Origin: Micromonospora sp. WMMA1947
GTDB taxonomy: Bacteria; Actinomycetota; Actinomycetes; Mycobacteriales; Micromonosporaceae
NCBI RefSeq assembly: GCF_027497355.1
Contig: NZ_CP114909.1
Location: 4,979,001 to 5,043,000 of the forward strand
Length of the DNA stretch: 64,000 nucleotides
Reading direction: 5' to 3'
Of the stretch, positions 55,979 through 64,000 are shown in pieces; position 1 is the stretch's first letter, and each line of letters begins with the position of its first letter. Below the pieces are notes generated by a model. That model was not told where the DNA came from. It did not search any database and saw only the letters and a list, made by a program, of their open reading frames with translations. The position numbers and the translations under genes are program-made.

Positions 55979-56812
55979 ATGGGGCGCGCGTTGGTGCTGG
56001 GTGGCGGCGGGGTGACCGGGGTGGCCTGGGAGCTGGGTCTGCTGGCCGGGCTCGCCGGGCACGGGCTGCCGTTGGACGAGGCGGATCTGGTGGTGGGCAC
56101 GTCGGCCGGGTCGGTGGTCGGGGCGCAGGTGCGTTCGGGTACGCCGGTGGCGGAGTTGTACGCGGCGCAGTTGCGGCCGCCGCGCGACGAGGTGCCGGCC
56201 CGGCTCGGGGCGGGGGTGCTGTTGCGCTGGGCGTGGGCCGGTGGGCGGGGCCGGGACGCGGCGCGGGCCCGGGCGCGTATCGGCGCGATGGCGTTGTCGG
56301 CGCGTACCCCGTCGGAGCAGTCGCGGCGGGCGGTGATCGCGGCCCGGTTGCCGTCGCCGCAGTGGCCGGCGGCGCGGCTGCTGGTCACCGCCGTGGACGC
56401 GGCGTCGGGTGAGTTCGTGGTGTTCGACGCGGACAGCGGGGTGCCGCTCGTGGACGCGGTCGGCGCCAGTTGCGCGGTGCCGGGGGTGTGGCCGCCGGTC
56501 ACCGTCGGCGGCCGGCGTTACGTCGACGGCGGGGTCCGCTCGCCGGTGAACGCGGACCTGGCGGCCGGGTGCGATCGGGTGGTGGTGCTGGCGCCGACGA
56601 GCGCGGCGGTGGGTCCGATGCCGCGGCTGTCGGCGCAGGTGGCGGCGTTGCGGGAGGCGGGGGCGCGGGTGGCGGTGGTGGCGCCGGATCGGGCGGCGCG
56701 GACGGCGATCGGCCGCAACGTGCTGGATCCGGCGCGGCGGGCGGCGTCGGCGCGGGCGGGTTTCGCGCAGGCCGACGCGGTGGCCGCCGAGGTGGCCGGG
56801 GTGTGGCGGTGA
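55979..56812 (+). CDS. Patatin-like phospholipase
   Basis: A 277-aa patatin-fold lipid hydrolase. Oxyanion loop ALVLGGGGVTGVAWELGLL, nucleophile VGTSAGSVVGAQ (GxSxG) and the catalytic Asp in YVDGGVRSP are all present. No signal peptide is seen, so it is probably cytoplasmic or membrane-associated. GGAGAGG precedes ATG 55979. Confidence 0.88.
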   Translation: MGRALVLGGGGVTGVAWELGLLAGLAGHGLPLDEADLVVGTSAGSVVGAQVRSGTPVAELYAAQLRPPRDEVPARLGAGVLLRWAWAGGRGRDAARARARIGAMALSARTPSEQSRRAVIAARLPSPQWPAARLLVTAVDAASGEFVVFDADSGVPLVDAVGASCAVPGVWPPVTVGGRRYVDGGVRSPVNADLAAGCDRVVVLAPTSAAVGPMPRLSAQVAALREAGARVAVVAPDRAARTAIGRNVLDPARRAASARAGFAQADAVAAEVAGVWR

Positions 56813-56818
56813 CCGCGA

Positions 56819-58039
56819 TCAGGAGCCGGTCAGGCGCGCCAGCCGCCGGTTGAGGTAGCGCTGTTCGGGCAGGCTGCCGGTCAGCCGCGCGGCCAGCCGG
56901 TAGTGCTCGGCGGCGGCCTGCGCGTCGCCGTCGAGTTCGAGCAGGTGGGCGCGCACGGCGTGCAGCCGGTGGTGGCGGCGCATCGCCGGGTCGGCCAGCA
57001 GCGGTTCGAGCAGCGCCAGCCCGACGTCGGGGCCGTGCGCCATGGCCACGGCGACGGCCTGGTTGAGCGTGACGAAGGAGCTGGGGGCGACCCGGCTCAG
57101 CATGTCGTAGAGGACGCTGATCTGCAGCCAGTCGGTGTCGCCGAAGGCCGGTGCCTCGGCGTGCACGGCGGCGATGGCCGCCTGGAGCTGGTAGCGGCCC
57201 ACCGGGCCGTGGGGCAGGGCCCGGCCGAGCAGCGTGACGCCCTCTTCGATGAGGTCACGCCGCCAGCGGGCGCGGTCCTGGTCGGCCAGCGGCACGAGGT
57301 CACCGGCGGCGTCGGTACGGGTGGGTGAGCGGGCGTGGGTGAGCAGCATCAGCGCCAGCGCGCCGGTGACCTCGTGGTGGTCGGGCAGCGCGGCGTGGAC
57401 CTGCCGGGTGAGGCGGATCGCCTCCTCGGCGAGTTCCACGTCGACGAGCTGGTCACCGGAGGTGCGGGTGTAGCCCTCGCTGAACACCAGGTGGCACACG
57501 TCGAGCACGGCTGCCACCCGGTCGGGCAGCGCGTCCGGTGGCGGCATCGTGAACCGGGCGCCCGCCTCCCGCAGCGTCGCGCGGGCCCGGCTCAGCCGCT
57601 GGGTCATGGTCCGGGCCGGCACCAGGTAGGCGGCGGCGATCTGCTCCACCCGCAGTCCCGCCACCGCGCGCAGGGTCAACGCGACCTGGGAGGGGCGGCT
57701 CAGCGCCGGGTGGCAGCACAGGAACAGCAGCCGCAACATGTCGTCGGCGCCGGTCACGGGCGTGTCGTCGTCGACGGGTGGTACGACGCCGGCGCCGGGT
57801 TGCCGGACCGCGTCGAGCCGCTCGCGGCGGGTCCGGGCCTCCTCGGCGCGCATCCGGTCGATCAGGCGCCGTGCGGCGACCTGGATGAGCCAGGCGCGGG
57901 GTTCGTCGGGGACGCCGGTGAGCGGCCACCGGGCGGCTGCGGCCTCCGCCGCGTCCTGGACGGCGTCCTCGCAGGCGTCGGGTTGCCCGTATCGGCGCAG
58001 CAGCGCGGCGCGGACGTGCGACGCCTCCCGGCGCCACAC
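56819..58039 (-). CDS. ECF sigma factor, ECF42-like with C-terminal extension
   Basis: A 406-aa sigma factor. Sigma region 2 spans about 5-70 (LLRRYGQPDACEDAVQDAAEAAAARWP, DEPRAWLIQVAARRLIDRMR) and region 4 about 105-160 (LTLRAVAGLRVEQIAAAYLVPARTMTQRLSRAR). A helical C-terminal extension of about 230 residues ends YRLAARLTGSLPEQRYLNRRLARL. This is the DUF6596/ECF42 layout, and the partner gene encodes a YCII/DGPF protein as usual for ECF42. No anti-sigma factor is nearby. GTG 58039 may not be the true start; ECF42 proteins usually start about 10 codons earlier, where no standard start codon is seen. Confidence 0.85.
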   Translation of the reverse strand: MWRREASHVRAALLRRYGQPDACEDAVQDAAEAAAARWPLTGVPDEPRAWLIQVAARRLIDRMRAEEARTRRERLDAVRQPGAGVVPPVDDDTPVTGADDMLRLLFLCCHPALSRPSQVALTLRAVAGLRVEQIAAAYLVPARTMTQRLSRARATLREAGARFTMPPPDALPDRVAAVLDVCHLVFSEGYTRTSGDQLVDVELAEEAIRLTRQVHAALPDHHEVTGALALMLLTHARSPTRTDAAGDLVPLADQDRARWRRDLIEEGVTLLGRALPHGPVGRYQLQAAIAAVHAEAPAFGDTDWLQISVLYDMLSRVAPSSFVTLNQAVAVAMAHGPDVGLALLEPLLADPAMRRHHRLHAVRAHLLELDGDAQAAAEHYRLAARLTGSLPEQRYLNRRLARLTGS

Positions 58040-58058
58040 GTCCGCGAGCGCCGCGGAC

Positions 58059-58451
58059 TCACTGATCGGAGCCGCCCGGCCACATCAGGGGCCGCAGCTC
58101 GACCGTCTCGCCCGGGCCGGCGAACTTCGCGGCGACGGCCTCCGCGCGGGCCTGGTCCTCGACGTCGATCAGGAAGAAACCGGCGAGGTGTTCCTTCGCC
58201 TCGGAGTACGGGCCGTCGGTGGCCAGCGGTGCGCCGTCGGCCCACCGGTAGAGCCGCGCGGTACGGGGGTCGGCGAGCGCCTCGCCGACGACCAGTTCCC
58301 CGTTGGCGTGCAGCTCGGTCATCACCTGCTCGAAGTCGGCGTTGAGCCGGTCGCGTACCTCGGCGGGCAGCTCCTGGTGGGCGGCGAGGTATTCGGAGGT
58401 GGGGTGGCCCCACGGCTCCGGGTTGGAGTGGATCATGATCACGTACTTCAC
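58059..58451 (-). CDS. YCII-related (DGPF) protein
   Basis: A 130-aa protein with the DGPF-type core ATDGPYSEAKEHLAGFFLIDVEDQARAEAVAAKF and the start KYVIMIHSNPEPWG. This family accompanies ECF42 sigma factors and is thought to be under their control or to sense their signal. GTG 58451 follows GAAGGA. It is the first gene of the pair; the sigma factor follows after 19 bases. Confidence 0.85.
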   Translation of the reverse strand: MKYVIMIHSNPEPWGHPTSEYLAAHQELPAEVRDRLNADFEQVMTELHANGELVVGEALADPRTARLYRWADGAPLATDGPYSEAKEHLAGFFLIDVEDQARAEAVAAKFAGPGETVELRPLMWPGGSDQ

Positions 58452-58541
58452 TGTCTGTCCTTCGCGTCGTGCGGCGGTGCCTCCCCGCCGCTCGCCAGGT
58501 ACGACGGAGCGGGATCGCCGATGTCTACATATCCTCACGTC

Positions 58542-59006
58542 ATGAGTGACGCGGTGGGTGTCGGTGACCTGGTCGAGGATTTCACGCTGCCGGACGAAAC
58601 GGGCACGCCGCGGCGGCTGTCGGAGTTCCTGGCCGCCGGGCCGGTGGTGCTGTTCTTCTACCCGGCGGCGATGACGCGGGGCTGCACGGCGCAGAGCTGC
58701 CACTTCCGGGACCTGGCGGCGGAGTTCGCGGCGGTGGGCGCGCAGCGCGTGGGGATCAGCCGGGATCCGGTGCAGCGGCAGGCCGAGTTCGCCCGCCGGC
58801 ACGGGTTCGACTACCCGCTGCTGTCCGACGCCGACGGGTCGGTGGCGCGGGCGTTCGGGGTGCGGCGGCGGCTGCCGCTGGGCGCGCTGAGCACCCGGCG
58901 GATGACGTTCGTGATCGGCACCGACCGGCGGGTCCTCGCCGTGGTGCACAACGAGCTGAACATGAACGAGCACGCCGACGCGGCGCTGCGGGCCCTCGGG
59001 GGCTGA
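58542..59006 (+). CDS. bcp: Peroxiredoxin, Bcp/PrxQ-like
   Basis: A 154-aa thiol peroxidase. Peroxidatic and resolving cysteines are in FYPAAMTRGCTAQSCHFRD, the five-residue spacing of PrxQ/Bcp. ISRDPVQRQAEFARRHGFDYPLLSDADG and RMTFVIGTDRRV follow. It reduces hydroperoxides using thioredoxin. TATCCT six bases before ATG 58542 marks a leaderless start; the earlier ATG 58521 is less likely. Confidence 0.88.
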   Translation: MSDAVGVGDLVEDFTLPDETGTPRRLSEFLAAGPVVLFFYPAAMTRGCTAQSCHFRDLAAEFAAVGAQRVGISRDPVQRQAEFARRHGFDYPLLSDADGSVARAFGVRRRLPLGALSTRRMTFVIGTDRRVLAVVHNELNMNEHADAALRALGG

Positions 59007-59071
59007 TCATCGAGGTGTCGCAGCCGGCTGGTATCAAGGCTGCGTCAGACAGGTGTACGGAAGAGGGCGTG

Positions 59072-59758
59072 ATGGCGGGTCAGGGTTTGTCCACTGACGA
59101 GGTTCAGGGAATCCGGGAGGCCCTTGCGGCGGGCCGCAAGCCCCGGGTGGTGTTCACCGAGGCGGCCGGGCAGATGGCCGGGCAGCTCGGGCAGGTGGTG
59201 GAGCTGACCGACCCGGAGGCGTCGGAGGAGTTCGTGGTGGTGCGGTTCGGCCGCGACGAGCTGCCGTTCTCCCCCGCCGACGTGGCGATCGCCCCCAAGG
59301 GCGCCGGGCGGCGGCCGGCCACCGAGGCGAAGCCGGAACCGGAGCAGCCGCCGGCCGCGCCGGAGCCCGCGTTCGTGCTGGACACCCCGCGGGTGCCGGC
59401 GCCGCGGCGGGAGGAGCCGAAGACCGAGGCGCCGCCGGCGGAGCCGAAGCCGGCGAAGCGGGCGGTGAAGGCCGCCAAGCCGAAGACGCCGCCGGGGCTG
59501 ACCGTGACGCTCGCGTACGCCGAGGGCGAGTGGACGGTGGCCGCGCAGCAGGGCGCGAAGGCGCTGGCCCGGCCGTACGTGGTGAAGCCGGCCGAGGCGC
59601 TGCGGATGGTGGCGCTGGTGGACGTACCGGGGGTGCAGGAGGCGGTGGAGCAGATCCTGGCCGCCGAGCGGGCCGAGGCCGAGCAGCAGGCGGAGAAGCT
59701 GCGCGCCGAGCTGGCCGAGATCGAGGCGCGACTGGCGGAACTGCGCGAGGCGCGCTGA
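59072..59758 (+). CDS. Conserved actinobacterial hypothetical protein with C-terminal coiled coil
   Basis: A 228-aa protein in three parts: a folded N-terminal domain (LSTDEVQGIREALAAGRKPRV, EEFVVVRFGRDELPFSPADV), a Pro/Glu/Lys/Ala-rich linker of about 80 residues, and a C-terminal domain ending in a coiled coil (ILAAERAEAEQQAEKLRAEL). No known catalytic motif. ATG 59072 follows GGAAGAGGG. Function unknown; the charged linker suggests nucleic-acid or protein binding. Confidence 0.7.
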   Translation: MAGQGLSTDEVQGIREALAAGRKPRVVFTEAAGQMAGQLGQVVELTDPEASEEFVVVRFGRDELPFSPADVAIAPKGAGRRPATEAKPEPEQPPAAPEPAFVLDTPRVPAPRREEPKTEAPPAEPKPAKRAVKAAKPKTPPGLTVTLAYAEGEWTVAAQQGAKALARPYVVKPAEALRMVALVDVPGVQEAVEQILAAERAEAEQQAEKLRAELAEIEARLAELREAR

Positions 59759-59765
59759 ACGCCCC

Positions 59766-59800
59766 GCGGGGCCGGTGCGACCCCCTCGCACCGGCCCCGC
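59766..59800. terminator. Bidirectional terminator before cydB
   Basis: Perfect 15-bp arms GCGGGGCCGGTGCGA (59766-59780) and TCGCACCGGCCCCGC (59786-59800) closing a CCCCC loop. It lies between the convergent coiled-coil protein gene and the cydAB operon. Confidence 0.85.
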
Positions 59801-59823
59801 GTACCCCTGCGCCCACAGGTCGA

Positions 59824-60822
59824 TCAGTGTTGCGGAATGTTCTGTACCCCGATTCGGCGGCGGAACACCCAGTACGTCCAACCCTGGTACGCCAGCACGA
59901 TCGGCGTGAAGATCACCGCCACCCAGGTCATGATCTTCAAGGTGTACGGGGTGGACGCCGCGTTGGTGGCCGTCAGCGTGCCGGCCGCGTCCAGGGTGGA
60001 CGGCATCACGTTCGGGAACAGCGCGGCGAACAGCGTCGCCACGGCCAGCGCGATCGCCACGGCGGTGCCGGTGAACGCCCAGCCCTCCCGGCGTACCTTG
60101 GCCGCGGCCAGACCGCCGAGCAGGGCGAGGGCGGCGCCGACGGCGAGCACGACGGCGGCGGCGCTGGAGCGGATGGTCAGCGACCAGCTCAGGAACGCCA
60201 CGGCGGCCACGGCGGTGCCGACACCGAGCTTGACGGCGAGGGCGCCGGCGCGCTCCCGGATGTCACCGGTGGTCTTGAGCGCCAGGAACACCGCGCCGTG
60301 GGTGAGGAACAGCCCCAGCGTGGTCAGGCCGCCGAGCAGCGCGTACGGGTTGAGCAGGTCGACCAGGCCGCCGACGTACTCGTGGTCGGCGTCCAGCGGC
60401 ACGCCGCGGAAGATGTTGGCGAACGCCACGCCCCACAGCACCGCCGGGATCGCCGAGCCCCAGAAGATGGCCTGGTCCCAGCGGCGCTTCCAGGACGCCT
60501 CGGGCCGCTTGTGGCGGTACTCGAAGGCGACACCGCGGGCGATCAGGGCCAGCAGGATCAGCAGCAGCGGCAGGTAGAAGCCGGAGAACAGGGTGGCGTA
60601 CCACTCGGGGAAGGCGGCGAACATGGCGCCGCCGGCGGTGATCAGCCACACCTCGTTGCCGTCCCAGACCGGGCCGATGGTGTTGATCAGGACGCGGCGC
60701 TGCCGGTCGTCGCGGCCGAGCACCGGCAGCAGCATCCCGACGCCGAAGTCGAAGCCTTCGAGGATGAAGTAGCCGGTGAAGAGCACTGCTACGAGGAGAA
60801 ACCAGACGGTAGTCAGTTCCAC
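59824..60822 (-). CDS. cydB: Cytochrome bd oxidase subunit II
   Basis: A 332-aa membrane subunit with about eight helices. CydB features: TVWFLLVAVLFTGYFILEGFDFGVGML, INTIGPVWDGNEVWLITAGGAMFAAFPEWYATLFSGFYLPL, RGVAFEYRHKRPE, and the end KIMTWVAVIFTPIVLAYQGWTYWVF. It supports the haem-bearing CydA. GTG 60822 has GGAG upstream and the gene follows cydA after 17 bases. cydCD is not in the window. Confidence 0.95.
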   Translation of the reverse strand: MELTTVWFLLVAVLFTGYFILEGFDFGVGMLLPVLGRDDRQRRVLINTIGPVWDGNEVWLITAGGAMFAAFPEWYATLFSGFYLPLLLILLALIARGVAFEYRHKRPEASWKRRWDQAIFWGSAIPAVLWGVAFANIFRGVPLDADHEYVGGLVDLLNPYALLGGLTTLGLFLTHGAVFLALKTTGDIRERAGALAVKLGVGTAVAAVAFLSWSLTIRSSAAAVVLAVGAALALLGGLAAAKVRREGWAFTGTAVAIALAVATLFAALFPNVMPSTLDAAGTLTATNAASTPYTLKIMTWVAVIFTPIVLAYQGWTYWVFRRRIGVQNIPQH

Positions 60823-60839
60823 GGTTGGGCTCCGGGGTG

Positions 60840-62249
60840 TCAGTAGGCGAACGCCAGCGGGCGCTCGGCGTCGTCGGTGTCGTCGTCGGTCTGCGGGGTG
60901 ACGTCCGGGACGCCGGCGCGGGCGTAGCGGACCAGCAGTTTGAACTCGACCACCGCGAGGACGGCGTAGATGAGCGTGAACGCGGTGAAGGAGGTGAGCA
61001 CCTCGGTCAGGGAGACGCTGCGGGACACGCCGTCACGGGTGAGCATCTCGCCGAAGACGATCCACGGCTGACGGCCCATCTCGGTGAAGATCCAGCCGAA
61101 GGAGTTCGCGAGCAGCGGCAGCACGGGCATGACCAGGCCGGCGCGCAGCAGCCACTTGCTGGTGGGGGTGCGGCCCTTGCGCTGGCTCCACAGCACCAGC
61201 AGCGCGATCGCGGCGGCGGCCAGCCCGAAGGCGATCATGAACCGGAAGCTCCAGTAGGTGACCGGGATGATCGGGGCGTAGTTGCCGGGGCCGTACTGGC
61301 TGGCGTACTGGGCCTGCAGGTCGTTGATGCCCTGCACGGTGCCGTTGGGGTCGCCGGTGCCGAGGAACGACAGCAGGTACGGGATCTTGATGGCGAACAG
61401 CTCGCGGCTGCCGTCGAGGCTGCCGACGGTGAGCACGGAGAACGAGGCGGGGCTCTCGGTGGTGTAGAGGCCCTCCGCGGCCGCCATCTTCATCGGCTGC
61501 ACCTCGGTCATGATCTTGCCCTGGATGTCGCCGGTGAGGATCACCAGCGCCGAGGAGACCAGGACCGTCCAGGAGCCGAGCTTGGTGGCGAAGCGGTACG
61601 CGCCGGTGTCGGCGCTGTCGCGGTTGCGCATCACGTGCCACAGGCCCACGGTCACCATCAGCGACCCGGCGACCAGGAACGCGCCGGCCAGGGTGTGCGG
61701 GAAGGTCACCAGGGCGACCTTGTTGGTGAGCACGGCGACGAAATCGGTCAGCTCGGCGCGGCCGCTCTCCGGGTTGATCCGGAAGCCGACCGGGTTCTGC
61801 ATGAACGAGTTCGCGGCGAGGATGAAGTACGCCGACAGGTTGGTGCCGATCGCGGCGGCCCAGATCGAGGCCAGGTGCAGGCGCTTGGGCAGCCGGTCCC
61901 AGCCGAAGATCCACAGGCCGATGAACGTGGATTCGAGGAAGAACGCGACAAGGGCCTCGATGGCCAGCGGCGCCCCGAAGATGTCGCCGACGAAGCGGGA
62001 GTAGTCGCTCCAGTTCATGCCGAACTGGAACTCCTGCACGATGCCGGTGACCACACCCATCGCGAAGTTGATCAGGAACAGCTTGCCGTAGAACTTGGTG
62101 AGTTTGAGGTACCGCTCGTTGCCGGTGCGGTGCCACATGGTCTGGAGGATCGCCACCAGCACGGACAGGCCGATGGTCAACGGCACGAACAAGAAGTGGT
62201 AGACGGTGGTGACACCGAACTGCCAGCGGGCGACGTCCAACGCGTCCAC
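60840..62249 (-). CDS. cydA: Cytochrome bd oxidase subunit I
   Basis: A 469-aa quinol oxidase subunit that reduces O2 to water with high affinity. Haem ligand His near residue 19 (VTTVYHFLFVPLTIGL), WSDYSRFVGDIFGAPLAIEALVAFFLES, and the conserved GWIFTEMGRQPW block with the Met region. The length indicates the short Q-loop type usual in actinobacteria. It begins at GTG 62249 just downstream of an operator-like palindrome. Confidence 0.95.
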   Translation of the reverse strand: MDALDVARWQFGVTTVYHFLFVPLTIGLSVLVAILQTMWHRTGNERYLKLTKFYGKLFLINFAMGVVTGIVQEFQFGMNWSDYSRFVGDIFGAPLAIEALVAFFLESTFIGLWIFGWDRLPKRLHLASIWAAAIGTNLSAYFILAANSFMQNPVGFRINPESGRAELTDFVAVLTNKVALVTFPHTLAGAFLVAGSLMVTVGLWHVMRNRDSADTGAYRFATKLGSWTVLVSSALVILTGDIQGKIMTEVQPMKMAAAEGLYTTESPASFSVLTVGSLDGSRELFAIKIPYLLSFLGTGDPNGTVQGINDLQAQYASQYGPGNYAPIIPVTYWSFRFMIAFGLAAAAIALLVLWSQRKGRTPTSKWLLRAGLVMPVLPLLANSFGWIFTEMGRQPWIVFGEMLTRDGVSRSVSLTEVLTSFTAFTLIYAVLAVVEFKLLVRYARAGVPDVTPQTDDDTDDAERPLAFAY

Positions 62250-62270
62250 CAGAAAACCCCCAGCTGTGCA

Positions 62271-62307
62271 TACTACGAGACGTAGTAGATACTACTCGTC
62301 GTCGTAG
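62271..62307. promoter_or_regulatory. BlaI/MecI-type operator upstream of cydA
   Basis: TACTACG-AGA-CGTAGTA (62271-62287) is a perfect 7-bp dyad. A second TACTAC at 62290 pairs imperfectly with CGTAG at 62303-62307, giving two adjacent half-site pairs. The TACTAC/GTAGTA half-site resembles operators of the BlaI/MecI family. It lies 22 bases upstream of the cydA GTG, so a bound repressor would block cydAB. No blaI gene is in the window. Confidence 0.55.
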
Positions 62308-62444
62308 AGAAAGCAGCAGGGCCGCAGGGCCCCACCCGGCCCGGGACCAATGACCCTGATCACCCTTGCCGGAGGACCTGCCGGTCCCGGGATCACCGTG
62401 GCGGGTGCCCGGGTCGCTGCGGCTCGTGCGACCATCCAGCACTG

Positions 62445-63215
62445 ATGAACAGCACCCTCTGGCGCGCGCCGCTGCTGTGGCGGGGCGCGCAGACGCTCGC
62501 CCGCGCCGCCGTCGGGCTGGTCGGCCGGCTGGAGGTCACCGGCGACGTGCCCGACGCGCTGCGCCACGGCCCGCTGGTCCTGGCCGCCAACCACATCAGC
62601 CCCTTCGACCCGGTCGTACTCGCCGCCGCCTGCCGGGTCCGGCGCGTCGCGCCCCGGATCATGGCCACCGGCGGACTGTTCCGCGCCCCGGTCATCGGCG
62701 CGCTGATGCGCCGTGCCGGGCACATCCGCGTCGACCGGGGCACCGCCGCGGTGCACCGCTCCCTGGAGGTCGCCGCCCAGGCCGTGGCCGGCGGCTCGGT
62801 GGTGCTCGTCTACCCGGAGGGACGCATCGGGCTCGACCCCGGCATGTGGCCCGAGCGGGGCAAGACCGGCACGGCCCGGCTCGCGTTCGCCAGCGGCGCC
62901 GCCGTCGTACCGGTCGCCCAGTGGGGCTCGCACGAGGTGCTGCCGTACCGCGCGCCCAAGGGAATGCTGCGCGGCGTGGCGCGGGCGCTCGTGCGCCGGC
63001 CCGTCATCCGGGTGCACTTCGGCGCCCCGGTGGCGATCGACGACCTGCGGTCGGGCTCCCCCGGCGCGGCCCGGCAGGCCACCGACCGGATCATCGACGC
63101 GATCACCGAGGACCTGGTCCCGCTGCGCCCCGACGAGCCGGACCTGCCACGTCACGTCGACCCCGGGCGGCCGGTCGACACCGCACGGGCGCACCGCCGC
63201 CACCGCGCCGGCTGA
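62445..63215 (+). CDS. 1-acylglycerol-3-phosphate acyltransferase family protein (PlsC-like)
   Basis: A 256-aa acyltransferase: motif I ANHISPFDPVVL (NHxSxxD variant), motif II near RAGHIRVDRG, motif III LVYPEGRIGLDP, then KTGTARLAFASGAAVVPVAQWG. It transfers acyl groups to lysophosphatidic acid or related acceptors at the membrane. No long transmembrane helix is seen. Start ATG 62445 has no clear Shine-Dalgarno. Confidence 0.88.
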   Translation: MNSTLWRAPLLWRGAQTLARAAVGLVGRLEVTGDVPDALRHGPLVLAANHISPFDPVVLAAACRVRRVAPRIMATGGLFRAPVIGALMRRAGHIRVDRGTAAVHRSLEVAAQAVAGGSVVLVYPEGRIGLDPGMWPERGKTGTARLAFASGAAVVPVAQWGSHEVLPYRAPKGMLRGVARALVRRPVIRVHFGAPVAIDDLRSGSPGAARQATDRIIDAITEDLVPLRPDEPDLPRHVDPGRPVDTARAHRRHRAG

Positions 63216-63278
63216 CGCATCCCGGCCCCGGTCGCGGGTATCAAGTCCCCGCACTCCCGAGGCGGAGAGGACCCGGCT

Positions 63279-63929
63279 ATGACCGCTGTTCGCGCACTCG
63301 TACTCAACTGCACCCTGAAGCGTTCCCCGGCGACGTCCAGTTCGCAGGTGCTCGGTCAGGAGGTGCTCGACGCACTGGCCGATCAGGGCGTCGACGGCGA
63401 GATCGTCCGGGTGGTCGACCACGACGTGCGTTTCGGGGTCTCCGTCGACGAGGGCGACGGCGACGGCTGGCCCGCCATCCGCGCCAAGTTGCTCGCCGCC
63501 CAGATTCTGATCATCGCCACGCCGATCTGGCTCGGCCAGCCCGCGTCGGTGACCAAGATGGTCCTCGAACGGTTGGACGCCGAGCTGTCCGAGACCGACG
63601 AGCAGGGCCGCCTGCGCACCTACGGCAAGGTCGCCGGGGTGGCGGTGGTCGGCAACGAGGACGGCGCGCACCACACCATCGCCGAGGTGCAGCAGGCGCT
63701 CAACGAGGTGGGGTTCACCTGCCCGGCCGCCGGGGCGACCTACTGGGTCGGGGAGGCGCTGCACAAGACCGACTACGTCGACGCCCGCCCCAAGCCCGAC
63801 ACGACCGGCCGCACCACCGCCGCGCTGGCGCTCAACAGCGCCCACCTGGCCCGGCTGCTCGCGGAGCGCCCCTACCCGCCGCCCGGAACCCGCGACGCGG
63901 CCGTCGGCCCCAGCGCCCAGCCCGGCTGA
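63279..63929 (+). CDS. NADPH-dependent FMN reductase / flavodoxin-fold protein
   Basis: A 216-aa flavodoxin-fold protein beginning ALVLNCTLKRSPATSSSQVL, the phosphate-binding loop of the NADPH:FMN reductase family. ATPIWLGQPASVTKMVLERLD and VAVVGNEDGAHHTIAEVQQAL follow. It probably reduces quinones, azo dyes or flavins. GGCGGAGAGG precedes the ATG. Confidence 0.85.
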   Translation: MTAVRALVLNCTLKRSPATSSSQVLGQEVLDALADQGVDGEIVRVVDHDVRFGVSVDEGDGDGWPAIRAKLLAAQILIIATPIWLGQPASVTKMVLERLDAELSETDEQGRLRTYGKVAGVAVVGNEDGAHHTIAEVQQALNEVGFTCPAAGATYWVGEALHKTDYVDARPKPDTTGRTTAALALNSAHLARLLAERPYPPPGTRDAAVGPSAQPG

Positions 63930-63970
63930 CCCCGCGCCCCGACCGCGCCGACCGCGCCCGCTGGCCGCCG

Positions 63971-64000
63971 CTGATCTTGCACTCGGTGCCCGGGCAAACC
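63971..64000. repeat. Possible left arm of another palindromic element, cut by window end
   Basis: The last 30 bases begin TGATCTTGCACTCGG and end GGGCAAACC, non-coding and similar in style to the GATCTTGG arm of family II. The other arm would lie beyond the window. Confidence 0.3.

Noticed and set aside
58433..58442. GATCATGATC palindrome as a further family I element
   Set aside because: It is a short chance palindrome inside the YCII coding sequence, without arms or centre of the family.

Overview
The window is GC-rich actinobacterial chromosome with GTG and TTG starts, many leaderless genes, FHA/GarA-like and DivIVA-domain proteins, a DUF881 cluster and F420/PNPOx-type small proteins. 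Gene content and repeat style suggest a Micromonospora-like member of the Micromonosporaceae. That placement is inference; no rRNA is present to confirm it. I see no prophage, transposase or CRISPR array.

Layout. 0-6.4 kb: a truncated geranylgeranyl-reductase-like gene, a frameshifted DUF2785 gene, a Zn alcohol dehydrogenase, a Tat-exported 5'-nucleotidase, an SDR and a two-gene nucleotidyltransferase module. 6.4-7.3 kb: non-coding, with four palindromic repeat elements, followed by a secreted lytic-transglycosylase-like protein. 8.2-17.0 kb: a selenium locus with fdhA (in-frame UGA and SECIS-like hairpin), fdhB, an NrfD-type membrane subunit, tRNA-Sec, selA and selB. 17-24 kb: CBS-domain transporter-like protein, DNA glycosylase, universal stress protein, methyltransferase, PP2C phosphatase and MarR regulator. 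24.4-30.5 kb: the conserved actinobacterial run pgsA-like, DUF881, small basic protein, DUF881, gcvH, garA-like FHA, ftsR-like MerR, DUF151 and a second MerR. 31-33 kb: truncated haemoglobin, flavohaemoglobin-like protein and DivIVA-domain protein. 34-38 kb: sirtuin, then a glycine riboswitch controlling gcvP. 38.4-46.2 kb: pabB-like gene, proline iminopeptidase, MarR, peptide deformylase, GNAT, TSUP exporter, EEP hydrolase, folD with a ZTP-riboswitch-like leader, and a nucleotidyltransferase.

46.3-47.8 kb is the most unusual part: a tyrosine recombinase whose start codon lies inside a 26-bp Xer-type inverted repeat, with a strong match to a bacterial dif site about 0.45 kb upstream. The recombinase may act on its own chromosomal site, as in XerS/difSL and XerH/difH modules. 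Strand composition of the DNA changes near the same place.

48.5-64 kb: a frameshifted membrane protein, an AraC-VOC-PNPOx-UvrA2-like operon, pyridoxal kinase, an oxalate/formate-type MFS carrier with its 41-aa partner, SDR, patatin, an ECF42-like sigma factor with its YCII partner, peroxiredoxin, cydAB with a BlaI-like operator upstream, an acyltransferase and an FMN reductase.

Formate and one-carbon metabolism recurs: formate dehydrogenase, formate/oxalate carrier, GcvH, GcvP, FolD and the ZTP and glycine riboswitches. Respiratory and oxygen/NO functions (cydAB, two globins, peroxiredoxin) form a second theme.
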